Part shown: in pieces, positions 41,469 through 53,054 of the stretch
Numbering within the stretch: position 1 is the first letter of the stretch
Layout: every line of letters starts with the position of its first letter
NCBI GenBank assembly: GCA_947359465.1
Contig: OX375874.1
Coordinates: 88,775,672-88,839,671, forward strand
DNA length: 64,000 nucleotides
Origin: Metellina segmentata
Taxonomy: Eukaryota; Arthropoda; Arachnida; Araneae; Tetragnathidae
Direction of reading: 5' to 3'
Position numbers and translations under genes: made by a program
Notes under the pieces: generated by a model
The model's database searches: none
Seen by the model: the letters and a program-made list of their open reading frames with translations, nothing else
Told to the model about the DNA's origin: nothing

Positions 41469-43058
41469 TCTATATAAATAAGAATGGAGCGTTTGTTTGT
41501 ACATTCAATATTTTCGATCCATTTCAAGTTTTCTACCCGTTTTGGACCTTTCTGATGCCAAATCCGCCTTTTTTGCGTTTGGTGTCTGTCTGTATGTATG
41601 TATGTGCCCTATACACGTCCACACGGTTTAATATATTTTCATGGAAATTTGCATTCAGTGAGTACTTATCTTCATTTAGTGAGTGGAATTGGTTGCGAAA
41701 GTCTGTCTGTCCGTCTTTCTGTTCTATGTTCTATTTTGCGTTTGTGTAGGCATCCCATGAATTTTATTCCAGATATTTCATTGTAATGTGTTTTATTTTA
41801 TACATTATCTATTACTTTAGTGAATACAATAATAAGCATTAATTTATTTTTATATTTAGATGAGTTTCATGCCAAAACACCTGAGTAAGTATTCTTAAAA
41901 CAACCATAATTTGTTAGTTTTGGAAACATTGGAATGTACATTGAGTTTTTTCAATTACTTTGATTTGCTTAACCAGTACTGCTGAAAAACCAATTATTTT
42001 TCAAATTTTTTTTTAATGGAATTTTAGCTCTGATACTTCATTTAATTCGAGTCTTACTTTTGTTCTTTGCTCAATGTGAACGATTTCCGAATATTTGGGA
42101 CAGACGATATGTTTCAACGTACGGGAATAAAACGGAAATTCGTGTTTATTTCGCTCTGAAGTAATTTCACATTTCTAAATTTTGTGCACTTTTAGTTGTA
42201 AGTTGTGGCAACTGTGCGAGATCAAGAGAATTAATCAGAAATTAATATCTTTAGAACAATTTTTTCCGACATCTTTTATTTTGTTTTATTTCGCTGTTTT
42301 CTGTTTTAAATATTTATTATTTTAATAAAAGTGTTTTCCTTCTCATCACACGCAACACCACCTCAAAGTATTCGACTTAATAATGGCAGGTAAGGCAGAA
42401 TAAATTTTCAGTAAATTTTAAGTGTAGTTATGTCATTATTGAAAGAATAATGCCGTTATTTAAAGAATAATGCCTTTATTGAAAGAATAATACCGTTATT
42501 GAAAGAATAATGCCGTTATTGAAAGAATAATGCCGTTATTGAAAGATAATAATGTTTAAAAAATCCGAACTAGAACTTTTCAAACATTAAAAAATTCGTT
42601 GTCATAATGACAGAAGAAGATTGCAAAATTTCACAATGTCACATACCGAATGCAAGAGTGCCACAAGTAAAAAAATATTGTTTTGTTGACTATGAGTTCG
42701 AGAGCACTCGCCGTAAATCGTAATTTTTATTAATTGAGTTGAACATGAAAAGAACTTAAGAAAGGGAATTCCAAAGCTCCCTCAAAATCGTCTTTTGTAG
42801 TAGTAACCTTAGTGTCACCTTTCGTCATTTTGTAGCTTTGTCATACAGCGAGGGTGCGATGTATGTGAAATGTATTACATGAATGGATATGCATGTGTTG
42901 GATTTGTGTCCAAAGTAAGTTGTAGAAATTATAAAGATGGTGAAAGGTTTTCAAATAAATTTTTATTCTACAAAAAACGTAAGTCATTATATATTTTGAT
43001 TATCTCTTCAATTTAGAGTAAACCAATTCAAATCGAGTAAGGTCGGGTATTTTGCTAG
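41469..43058 (+). mobile_element. Non-autonomous Helitron, 1590 bp
   Basis: A|TCTATATAAATAAGAATGG at the start and ggtcgggtattttgCTAG|T at the end, a clean A|T insertion. The usual 3' hairpin is eroded (only gtcgggt remains). No Rep or helicase motif in any frame. A 20 bp minisatellite lies inside. Confidence 0.82.
42430..42552. repeat. 20 bp minisatellite inside Helitron
   Basis: About six copies of gaaagaataatgccgttatt with single-base variants. Confidence 0.88.
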
Positions 43059-44485
43059 TTTTAAATATTTCTGGTCGACGATATGTTTAGAATTATTGTT
43101 TTATTAATTTTCTAGCTTGCCTGAACTTTTCCCGCTTGCTTCACTTTTGACGTATCTTTTAATTTGTACTTTACATCAAGTGAAATTTTTTTTATTGGTT
43201 GTAACTATATTGTTTAAAAAATTATTTTAAAAATAATTAAAGTCATAACGTAAGTGGTCGTAGTTACCCTAGGAGGATTGATTCAATTTCTTCGTTGTTA
43301 CCTGAAAATTGCATTTCTGTAACTATCAAAATTGGTTGAAAACACGAAAATTTAAGTTTTTCAAAGCAATCGGAAGTTGATTTTCAGTATTTCAGGAAGG
43401 GGGGGGGGATTTAATTGCCCGATTTCGCTAAAATAAGTTTCTGAGAAGATTTAGACTATAAAAAGTTTTTTGGCTGAGGCATGTTCATAATTAAGGGATT
43501 TCAGCTTTTCAGGAGATATGTTCTTAAATAAAAAAAAAAGCGGAAGACTTATTCCATTCCACAAAAATGTTAGGACAAATTATCCTGAGAGTGCCAATAC
43601 TTTATGTTCTCCCTGACCTTAGTGTAGCAAGAAATGATCGTAGTGTAGTACCAAACCAGACCTGGATCACTGAAGGTTGGTAGTGCTGATAAAAAAAACA
43701 CCATAAAACACCCTTCCATACAGTAAACAACATGTTTGGCATTGCATTGTCCTATCCTGTTGTCAACAGCTCAATTCTTATCTGGTTTCGGAAAAGAAAA
43801 TTCCACATTTGAGTTTCTTCGGGTCATCTTCAGTATACAAAAGATGCTATGCACTTATTTCCTTTTCTCCCTGGAATTTTCAATTCCCTATGACTACCGA
43901 TACAAAGCATGACAAATGAACACTTTCCTTAACTCTTCCTCTCCCATTGTTCTGAATTGCATTTTCACCGCTCCCCAATCGACCGTGAATAATCTCGGCT
44001 TGACCCCTTCCTCTTCCCAGGTGTCTAGGTCAATGGCACGATTATGAAGTTGACGCCCACTTGGCTGAAAATATCCCTTAAAAGCCCCCTTTCTGCGGTT
44101 TCGTTAAATATCTTTGTCGGATTGTTTTTCTTGGATTGGTGTGCATTCCTTCGCTGCGGACATTTCCCACTCCCATCATTCCATATCTGAACTGATGCTA
44201 TCTCAGCACTTATTGGTGATTTTTCGACTGCCGCCCTGAATTAGTGATGTTTATCTTGAGGTAGATGGATAGCAGAGAATAAGCGTTCTAAATGGGAAAT
44301 AGGATGGGAACTCAATGGGGCCTTCGGAAAATTGGAAACGAACGCTGAATAAATGCGCTTTAATGGGAGAAAGCATTTTATAATATTTCGGAGATCAAGG
44401 AAAATATGATTTCAGAGTTGGGGATATTTTGATGCTTTTTGGAGAAATTAGCCTGTTGAATTATATACGATTGGTCGGTTGGATT
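43059..44485. other. Anonymous, apparently single-copy DNA
   Basis: Fewer repeats than elsewhere and moderate GC in 43560-44410, but no frame long enough or motif-bearing enough to call an exon. Confidence 0.4.
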
Positions 44486-44625
44486 TGGAAGGTTGGTTGA
44501 TATTTTAATTAATGTGTCACTGAGGAGCAACACAACTGGCTATTGGCAACGGTCATGGATCAAACCTGAAGAGAAAGATCCAATGACAACACCACATTAA
44601 TTTTAAACTACGGTCAGATGCCGAG
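44486..44625 (-). mobile_element. SINE-B fragment, minus
   Basis: Tail and distal body only (aattaatgtgtcactgagg, gatcaaacctgaagag, aaactacggtcagatgccgagg). It stops where the SINE-C starts. Confidence 0.65.
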
Positions 44626-44815
44626 GATGGGTTTGGGTTTTATGGCGTAATGAACATATTTGGCCAAGCTGCGTCAACCAACGTCAGGTAAATTGACCAA
44701 GTAAAGCTTTACTGTCACAAAAAAAAAAAGAAGAGACATGCATCCAGGAAGGAATAGAACTTACACCCCCTGCAGGTTGCAATCGCAGCGGACAGCTGTA
44801 TCGCTTTCGGCACCT
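44626..44815 (-). mobile_element. SINE-C, minus orientation
   Basis: Reverse tail (gtttgggttttatggcg, ggccaagctgcg), interior with an A run and a head-proximal catccaggaaggaatag ... tgcaggttgcaatcgcag. Confidence 0.68.
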
Positions 44816-44979
44816 TTCAATACTGTACTTTGAATCCGAATCCGCGCTAAAGATGCCAATTGTTGAAGGGATTTGTTTACATAATCACCATTTCCCTAAT
44901 TCAATTAATAGACTTGTTCAAAACCACGAGATTCGATTGCATTCGATTGCACTACAGCATAACTAACAAATCAAATTGC

Positions 44980-45058
44980 GACCAACCGATCTAGTGGTTA
45001 AGGTATTGGCCTCTGGATCGGAAGGTTCCTGGTTCGAATTCGTTCGTTCCTGGTTCTC
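44980..45058 (+). mobile_element. SINE-A head only
   Basis: gaccaaccgatctagtgg ... aggttcctggttcgaattc, then a short duplication of gttcctggttc. Body and tail are absent. Confidence 0.65.
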
Positions 45059-46711
45059 CAGGATATGGATATAAAAAGTGATGTCCTTAGTTAGGGGTAG
45101 TGATGGCCACCCACTGGGTGCCCCTTTATAATTGGCTCATCAAATCAGGCATTGTGATAACAAATGATCAGTCATCAAGTGTCTGACAAAAAAAAAAAAT
45201 TAGCACAAAAAATAAAAATAAAATTACAAAGAGAATGCCATGTACTGAACTGTGCAGACGATGAATAACTGACGGTAAAGAAAAAACGTTGCTGATTCAA
45301 AAAAGTTAGACTTTGATGGCCAGAAGATATTTTTTATTTAGATACATTTACATTTCATTGCGTATATTTTTATTTACATTTCATTTCGAATCTTTGGTTA
45401 TGGCATCATAACTTTCTAGAAGCTTGTAACCAATTCTAAATCACTGTTCGATGTTTGAGAAAAAAAACGGAGATTATTATTATTTTTTATCTTTCCCATT
45501 CCACTTTTGTTTTGTAATGCGAATTTTTAATAATTTCACGTTAATAATACTACTTAAAAATAAAAAAGTTAAATTTTATTCTAAAATGGGATGTTTGCAA
45601 AACGTAATAAACGCATGAGGGTTCATTTATGATTGCAAAAACATCCTTTGAAGCCGCACATAATTTAAAAAAAAAGCACTTTTATAACTAACACACGAGA
45701 TTATCTAAACCAGTTCTCTTAGAAACCCGTAACACTCAGTTAATTTTATAAGAGCTCATTGCAAAAAAAATTGTTGTTATCCGAGATAACGTAACAATCG
45801 CCGTCCTCGAATTTGCTACCCAAGTTCTCAAGCACATCCTCCTCAAGTAAACCTAAGCAGCAGCCAAGAAATACGACCCTATTGTGAAAAGCGTCGAGTT
45901 TGTAGTCAATGACCGACATATCTGAATGCAGGAAACTAGAAGAAGAGTTGAATGCAAATTGTCATTTAATATGAAAACCAAATATCGAGGGGTTTTTTAC
46001 AAAAGAGAAGTTGAAACCGCGCAGAATTATCACAGGACTCCTTTTCTGCCAGTTTTTAAGGTTTGTTATGATTCTTTTTTTCAAGGACAGTGGCGTCTAC
46101 TGACCTATTTCCGAAGACGATGCATTCACCGGCCTGGTTTAGATTCTAATTAGGTAAAAATAAGTTTGAAGGAAAGAGATATTTTAAGGGTTTTTTGCAC
46201 TAATCTGCCCGCTTTCTGTAGGTAATGCTCGATTGGTGCTCCGCTGCACTTTGACCCTCGAAACTCGCTTGGATTTTTGAAAGTGTTTTGTGCCATTGTT
46301 TGAGTGTCTGAAAAATACGAAACGTTTCTGTTTTTGCTATTTTTTTCGCAATCTTTTATGAGTTTGGGGATATTGGAGCATTTGTGAAAGCCTTTTGACA
46401 TGGCGCATTCCGAGAAAGTTGGAAGATTATATTTTAGTGCTTTTTGATAGGAGATTTGTTGGTTTCTCAGAATGAAAAAGATGTGGATCCTGTTTCTATT
46501 TATATATCGCACCCCGGCAAGAAAAGAGACACAATTCAAGAAATAAAATTTTTGATGTTATATCATAGAAAAATATGTATGAGGTGCCCCAGCGTGTTAT
46601 ATTACTATTCTATAGAATACAATAGAAGTTAACATCATAAATACTTGCCTAAAATTTAAAAGAAACTTATACTATTTCAATATAAGTTTTATAGTATCCT
46701 TTAAGTTAAGT
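45059..46711. other. Anonymous DNA
   Basis: ORFs up to 129 codons (46150-46539 minus) lack recognisable domains. Confidence 0.4.
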
Positions 46712-47180
46712 ATATTCTCAAATTTTGCAATTTTGAGCTGTGTCACTTTTGTTGCCGGGTTCGACATAGTATATACTCTTTCGTAAATACATTCTTTCCC
46801 ACCATTTCAATTTAAACAATCTACTTTACTCTTGGAACAGATTCAAATATGTTATGGTTATTGCTCCTTAAACTATGTTGATGTTTCTCAAATTCTGCAA
46901 TTTTGAGCTGCGTCACTTTTGTTGCAGGGTTCGATATAGTATATACTCTTTCGTAAATACATTCTATCTTTTAGCTCAGGTGTTGCTTCGGCATCTGACC
47001 GTGGTTCAAAATTACGAGGTGTTGTCCTCGGATCTTTCCCTTAAGGGACTGATCCCGGACCGTCGTCAATACCATTACAATACCATTACCATTACCATTC
47101 TATCTTACCATTTCAATTTAAACCCTTTATTTTACTCTTGGAACAGATTGAAATATGTTATGGTTATTACTCCTTAAACT
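46712..47180. repeat. 170 bp tandem duplication, second unit carrying a SINE
   Basis: The word tctcaaattttgcaattttg at 46716 recurs as tctcaaattctgcaattttg at 46886, and homology continues through the whole unit (cgggttcgacatagt / agggttcgatatagt, tggttattgctcc / tggttattactcc). A SINE-A splits the second unit only. Confidence 0.88.
46973..47093 (+). mobile_element. 5'-truncated SINE-A
   Basis: Lies between CATTCTATCTT repeats. Starts at agctcaggtgttgc and ends after gtcgtcaata, then taccatt repeats, with the last hairpin-forming 45 bases of the usual 3' end missing. Confidence 0.82.
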
Positions 47181-48460
47181 ACGTAGATTTAATTACTACC
47201 AAACATATTCATAAAATACGTAAAAGCTTTGAATTAAATGTATTTATTATTCCGTTCATCGCCTACCAAGCTATTTTCGAATAAGTATCGGTTTCAGGCC
47301 AATTGAACCAAAAACGTTTCACGTCGTTGAGTCTGGTGGGCAAAAATTACCTTTTGCTTCGCAATTTTATAAGCTAGAAATATGTTTATTCGTAGAAAAT
47401 ATATTGACACTATAAAATGCACATTATAAAAACAAATTATAAGCTTCTTTCGTATTGAAAATATACAATATCTTACATCACTTGCCCCGAAAAGAGTTCC
47501 AATGAGTACCGAAAACGGTTATGTGCAGAACGTGATAACTATAAAAAAATTATTCAGCGGCTTCAAGAGAATGGAATATATCCTCTCAATTCCAAAATTC
47601 AAAAAAACTACGTGATGTCTTTTTTAAATCGAACATTGTTTACATGAATAATTTCTTCTTGAGAGAGAGAGAGAGGGTAAGAGTAGCTGGGTAATTAGAA
47701 ATGGAAAGAAAAATTAGAAACCACACACATTCCCTATCTCCATAGTTACAGGCATTGTAGATAAAAGAGTGGACTGAAATCTGGTTTCCTAGAGAGCGCT
47801 TAGTGTTGTAGGCAGGGCAAAACTGATAAGTAAAGTACAACACACATAATAAAATGGTAGCAAAGTCTGATAAATGAAGGGGGATATTATCATTCCATCG
47901 GTCTTCGACAATTGAAGTCCGGGCCGAGGAAATGATAGTTAAATCAGGGCTATCTAGTTAAGGGATAGAAAACCACTGATAAAGTAATAAGACGTATTCC
48001 CACAATGAGACCTGCTGGAACATGATCAGTCGTTTATTGACACACGTGCAAATCAAATATTTTGTCTTTTGTGGGAAACATTGACTCACTGAAGATAAGA
48101 ATTAAGAAAGCTCCCGAAAGAGATAGATAAGGTGGAACTCAACATTTCCGGTTAATTTGTGTCAATGCCAAATGAAAGGTAAATGCCTGTAGAAATTCCT
48201 CTATTTATAAATTGCTTTTTGATCAGTTGATTATTTTGAAAGGCATAAGGAGATACGATATTAATTTTATCAATCGGAGCTCAAATTTCAACCTCTATTC
48301 CTCTATTTACACAACTTCCCTGCTATAGCGCCCGCTCTTCTGGAAATTATGGAGTAGGCGGGATTGCCCATGAAATCCAATAGCGCCCGACCATAACGCC
48401 AGGCGTTCGTTCAAGATGACGCTAACACTCCGGGAGAAGGCATTCACCTCTGTAGCGTAA
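47181..48460. other. Anonymous DNA
   Basis: A (GA)n run at 47658-47676; otherwise nothing recognised. Confidence 0.45.
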
Positions 48461-48623
48461 GGCCCGTTTACGATTATCCGTATGTCCGTATGCGTAGGCC
48501 TCGCCTTAACGCATACGAAGCTACAGTGAGGGTCTGTGTAATCCCGCCCATCTGTCAATCACGTGGTTCTCCTCTGTGATTGGTTTGACGCATACAGACA
48601 TACGGAGAATCGTAAACGGGCCC
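48461..48623. mobile_element. MITE, 163 bp
   Basis: Left end GGCCCGTTTACGATTATCCG; right end reverse complemented GGGCCCGTTTACGATTCTCC. The inverted repeat runs about 35 bp. TAA on the left and TTA on the right do not form a clean 3 bp duplication, so the superfamily is unresolved. Confidence 0.72.
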
Positions 48624-49445
48624 TTACAGTTCAGACTGTTGCGGGACTCATCTGATAAGACGACTTGTTGCCAATTGGCACGCCATTGGCTGTGTTGGTG
48701 ACCCCATCGTAGCCGGATGCATCAGTGGTTCAGCGTCAAGGGAGTTCTGTGCAAACGAATCCTTGCACGTTGCCCATGGATCAACAGACTTCAACAAACC
48801 GTGGGGGATGTCAATGGTACACCTGTAGACGTGCTCCAATGTTGTTCTATCGCACGAGAGGACGCTATACGGTCTGTTACAGCCATGCGGATGAGGTGTC
48901 TCGTCCCGTGCCGACGTCATATTGCGTGACCTACTGTCCACTTCGACTTGTCCGGTTCACTATGGTCTATCTCTTCCACACACGCATCATTGCTATAGCA
49001 TTATTTCCCGTGTGAGTGGCGATTTCATAATACTAATGTCCACCATCACGGCAGCCGATCATGCTACCACGTTTGAACTCGGTTAGTTACTCGTATGGCA
49101 CTGCGTTTTTAGCGAAGCATATTGACTTCTTAATCAATCATTAACAGCAGTCAAACAACGATGCACATATTTCAACGCACCTTTACGAGGCTCACATGGA
49201 AGTTAAGATGATGTTTCTCGGCCCGCATATAGGTGATCCGCTTTGTAATTCGAATCCTATCCTAACCTGTTTTGTATTTCCTGCAAATTTCGTTTAGTTT
49301 GCATGATTCCTTTATGGCGTTGAAATTTTCACAAACAGTAATGTATTATTGAAATCAGTTGTGTATAAACTTTCTACGACAGAAAATAGCTATGACGGAT
49401 TTTGTCTTTAGGTTATTGAAAATCGAATGTTGTTCTAGTAATTTT
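48624..49445. other. Unassigned, relatively GC-rich DNA
   Basis: Open frames on both strands (minus 48648-48941, plus 48725-49015) suggest decayed coding sequence, possibly of a transposon. I recognise no motif. Confidence 0.3.
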
Positions 49446-49612
49446 CGTAATTTTAGTTAACGTCGTACTAGAGCAACACAACGGGCTAATGACGACTGTC
49501 CGGGATCAGTCCTTTAAGGGAAAGATCCGAGGACAACACCTCGTAATTTTTAACCACGGTCAGATGACGAAGCAACATCTGAGCCGGCAGCCCACTCTCC
49601 AAATTCTCCACT
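49446..49612 (-). mobile_element. 5'-truncated SINE-A, minus
   Basis: taattttagttaacgtcgtac through cggcagcccactctcc, then cut. Confidence 0.82.
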
Positions 49613-49744
49613 AAAAAATTACCATCATAACTTTGTAAATTGTACAAAGCAGCATATTTAAGTTTGCGAGCAAATCAAATGGAAATGGAGTGGAGGACGG
49701 TAATTTGGAGTGGAGGACGTGCAATGGACCGAAGGAATTAAGTT

Positions 49745-49905
49745 GGGTGCCTTCTCAGGTGTTGCCTCTTGCCTCGTCATCTGACCGTGAATGAAAATTA
49801 CGTGGTGTTATCCTGGGATCTTTCTCTTAATGGATTGATCCCGGACGGAGGTCAATAACCCGTTGTGTTGCTCTAGTACGACGTTAATTTAAAAAAATTG
49901 CCAAA
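49745..49905 (+). mobile_element. 5'-truncated SINE-A/B, plus
   Basis: ggtgccttctcaggtgttgcc to ctagtacgacgttaattt. Intermediate between the two families in sequence. Confidence 0.7.
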
Positions 49906-49912
49906 ATTACCG

Positions 49913-50385
49913 AGAACACCACCAAGTAATTTTGAACCATGGTCAGATGTCGAGGTCACACCTGAACTATCACCACTTTTTCCAAACTTCCACATTGCGT
50001 TAACGGGAAGATATTTGAGGCCACGGCAGATTTAACGTGCACCAGCCCCCGTGTACAAGGCGGTCTTTGAATGGACAGAGTTTCAAGCTCGTAAACCTCC
50101 GTTTGCTAATCCATTATTCTCCCAGGCTACCGCTCAATTGGGTTGGTGTGAAAGTTTGGAGAGTGGGGTGCAGCTCAGTTGTTGCCTCGTCATCTGACCG
50201 TGGTTGAAAATTACATGGTGTTGTCCTCGGATCTTTCCCTTAAGGGACTGATCCCGGACCGTCGTCAATAGCTCGTTGTGTTTCTCTAGTACGACGTTAA
50301 CTAAAATTACCATTACCATTACCATGCTCTAGTACAACGTTAGTTAAAATAACCTTACCATTACCCAGGCTACCGCGGCCTTGTA
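49913..50385 (-). mobile_element. SINE-B, minus, split by a SINE-A
   Basis: SINE-B at 49913-50120 (to the head word gagtttcaagctcg ... ccaggctaccgc) resumes for a few bases after the insert (ggccttg). The insert and 13 bp repeat CCCAGGCTACCGC are described with the SINE-A. Confidence 0.75.
50134..50363 (+). mobile_element. 5'-truncated SINE-A with doubled tail
   Basis: Repeats CCCAGGCTACCGC at 50121-50133 and 50364-50376. After the normal (attacc)n tail, a second short 3' piece (gctctagtacaacgttagtt) with its own tail follows. Confidence 0.88.
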
Positions 50386-50395
50386 TACATTAGAG

Positions 50396-50549
50396 CAGGG
50401 CTCGAAATACCCGGGTGCACAGGTGCACTGTGCACATGAAAATAAAATTGTGCAACTAATTATTTTCCCGCTAGGCGCACCTGTGCACCTAATTAAAAAA
50501 CTTAGGTGCACAAGGTGCACCTGTATTAAAAAATATATTTCGAGGCCTG
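50396..50549. mobile_element. Palindrome-rich hAT MITE (copy 3)
   Basis: 8 bp duplication CATTAGAG (50388-50395 and 50550-50557). Ends CAGGGCTCGAAATA and TATTTCGAGGCCTG. Confidence 0.92.
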
Positions 50550-50557
50550 CATTAGAG

Positions 50558-50660
50558 CAGGCCTGGAAATAGATTTTTTTTATACAGTTGCACAATATGC
50601 ATCTAAGTTTTTAAAGTAGGTGTACAGATTATATTTTAAGTGCATCAAAAACGTGATGTA
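50558..50660. mobile_element. Older hAT MITE end fragment
   Basis: CAGGCCTGGAAATAG, then gttgcacaatatgcatc, resembles one half of the MITE family and lies directly beside copy 3. Confidence 0.5.
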
Positions 50661-51014
50661 AAAGCATTAATGTAAAGTAAACTACTTCATTAGTAGTATG
50701 TCTAGATAAGTAAATAGTAGATAGTAAATAAAAATATTTAAACAATTTTATTTATCAGCGAAATTATTACTTACAAATATTGAGTCATCATCAGACATTG
50801 GTGGGCAAAAAACACATAGAAAGTACACTATATTTTAAAAAGATAAAAACTGAATTTATAGATAAATAATGAAAATATTTGTTTACGATACGCAGTGGCC
50901 AGACAATTCTCATGAATTCCTACGGCTTTAAACTTTATTGAAACACGAGGTGTTTACAGAAATGTGAGATCCCTATCGTTCGCGGGTGGTCAAGTAATCT
51001 AAATTTTCCCTTCT
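50661..51014. other. No recognisable feature
   Basis: AT-rich DNA. Confidence 0.4.
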
Positions 51015-51449
51015 CCGGCTGTCGCGTCGCGCATCACGTTGGGTTGGCGTGGAAGTTTGGAGAGTGGGGTACCTGCTCAGGTGTTGCTTCGTCATCTGAC
51101 CGTGGTTCAAAATTACGAAGTGTTGTCCTCGGATCTTTCCCTTAAGGGACTGATCCCGTACCGTCGTCAATAGCCCGTTGTGTTGCTCTGGTTAGGAAGT
51201 TAATTAAAAATTACTAAATTTACCTTTGGGATCAATCCCAGACCATCGTCATTAGCCCGTAGTGTTACTCTAGTAGGACGATAATTAAAATTACCGTATC
51301 TTACCTTACGTCATCTGACCGTGGTTCAAAATTACGAGGTGTTGTCCTCGAATCTTTCCCTTAAGGGACTGATCCCGGACCGTCGCCAATAGCCCGTTGT
51401 GTTGCTCTAGTACGACGTTAACTGAAATTACCAATTACCGGCTGTCGCG
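51015..51449 (+). mobile_element. Chain of three truncated SINEs within one target duplication
   Basis: The 12 bp repeat CCGGCTGTCGCG at 51015-51026 and 51438-51449 encloses three same-strand pieces, each ending in an acc-type tail. Piece 1 (to about 51225) starts in the mid body; piece 2 (51226-51303) is a short SINE-B-like 3' end; piece 3 (51306-51437) is a SINE-A 3' part. No duplications separate the pieces. Confidence 0.8.
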
Positions 51450-51696
51450 ACAGTTGCTTCAACAGAGCCACCTGGAAAAAGTTTCGATCATCGGAAAGTT
51501 CTGGTGGCAGTGTCACAAGTAAACCTTCCTCCTGTATAAGCCCGTTACGGCCCAGTGATTTTGTTATTGCATATTGTGTATTTAGGTTATATTTAGGTTA
51601 TTGTAATTACGCTCCCTTAGAGCGAGAGAGGTCGACACGAATATTTTGTTCAACCATCAAAATAACATAAAACACGTTCCTCTCACTTTTTTTAAC

Positions 51697-51795
51697 GTTA
51701 GGTGCACTGCGTGCACCTGGCGGGAAAAAGTTAGGTGCACAATTTTATTTTCATGTGCACAGTGCATCTGTCCACCCGGGGTATTTCGAGCCCTG
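51697..51795. mobile_element. Truncated hAT MITE (copy 4)
   Basis: ggtgcactgcgtgcacctgg ... TATTTCGAGCCCTG: one complete end in reverse, the other lost. Confidence 0.75.
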
Positions 51796-51837
51796 CATTT
51801 GAACATTTTATTGAAATAAGTCTGAGACCCAGGTATT

Positions 51838-52297
51838 TCAATTAACGTCACACTTTAGCAACACAACGTGCAACTGGCGAAGGTCCAGGTAAGGTAATTT
51901 TAATTAACGTCCTACTAGAGTAACACATCGGGCTATTGACGACGGTCTATGATTGATCCCAAAGGTAAATTTAGTAATTTTTAATTAACGTCCTAACTAG
52001 AGCAACACAACGGGCTAATGACGACGGTACGGGATCAGTCCCTTAAGGGTAAGATCCGAGGACAACACCTCGTAATTTTGAACCACGGTCAGATGACGAA
52101 GCAACACCTGAGCTGGCACCCCACTAGCCAAACTTCCACACCAATCCAACGTAAGAACTTTCGGCCACGACAGATTTAAGGTGTACCATTCGCTTCTACA
52201 CCATCCACTTACAAACATCCATTCCCGTACACGGATTCGAACCCAGAACCTTCCGATCTAGAGGCTAACACCGTAACCACTATACCGGTTGGTCGTC
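51838..52297 (-). mobile_element. Minus-oriented chain: full SINE-A plus two tail pieces
   Basis: Read on the minus strand, a full SINE-A (52297 to about 51963) is followed by two 3'-terminal pieces (51962-51890 and 51889-51838), each with the taattaacgtc-type end. No clear target repeats were found. Confidence 0.7.
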
Positions 52298-52306
52298 GAA
52301 AAAGTA

Positions 52307-52397
52307 GGTAGATAGTTGAAATAACGTACACCAGCCTTTTTTTATATACAAAGATGGTCTTTGGTGGTATTCGAACTCGCAACCCACAGGAACACAT
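52307..52397 (-). mobile_element. SINE-B remnant, minus
   Basis: gtagatagttgaaataacg joined directly to a head region (ggtctttggtggtattcgaactcgc). Most of the body is deleted. Confidence 0.55.
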
Positions 52398-52489
52398 TAA
52401 AGATGGGCCATTGTTAATATGGCCCGCTTTGTCACAGTCTTTGGTCAAATCATGTACGTTTTTAAAACTTAAAGTCCTCTGACTTGTTT

Positions 52490-52888
52490 GCCGACCAATC
52501 GGTATAGTGGTTAAGGTGTTAGCCTCTAGATCGGAAGGTTCCTGGTATGAATCCGGGCATGGATGTTTGTAAACGTATGGTGTAGAGGCGGCTGGTGCAC
52601 CTTAAATCTGTCGTGGCCGAAAGTCCTCACGTTGGGTTGGCGTGGAAGTTTGGAGAGTGGGGTGCCAGCTCAGGTGTTGCTTCGTCATCTGACCGTGGTT
52701 CAAAATTACGAAGTGTTGTCCTCGAATCTTTCCCTTAAGGGACTGATTCCGGACCGTCGTCAATAGCCCGTTGTGTTGCTCTAGTACGACGTTAACTAAA
52801 AAAATTAAAAAATTACCTGGACCGTCGTAAATAACCCGTTGTGTTGCTCTAGTACGATGTTAACTAAAAATTACCATTACCATTACTA
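52490..52888 (+). mobile_element. SINE-A plus an appended 3'-terminal piece
   Basis: A complete SINE-A (head gaccaatcggtatagtgg) to about 52817, then a second 3' end starting ggaccgtcgtaaataacc and ending in (attacc)n. The appended piece starts at the same base as the 3' part of the mini-SINE at 17972. Confidence 0.8.
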
Positions 52889-53054
52889 TCAAAGAAAGAG
52901 ATACTTGATTGGTCAAAATTAATTAGGTCAAACATTTTACTTTGCCAAAACGGCGGAAAACTGCATTTTAAGTAATCTCAATATGTTTCATTCGACGTCA
53001 TCTGACAACGAGCTACTTGATGACCCTCCGGCATGCACTCTATCCGGGATCAAT

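Noticed and set aside
48648..48941. 97-codon minus frame considered as a transposase
   Set aside because: No catalytic or DNA-binding motif. Left as unassigned DNA.
51027..51437. CRISPR-like or satellite interpretation of the repeated SINE tails
   Set aside because: Spacing is irregular and each unit is an identifiable SINE 3' end; the genome is eukaryotic.
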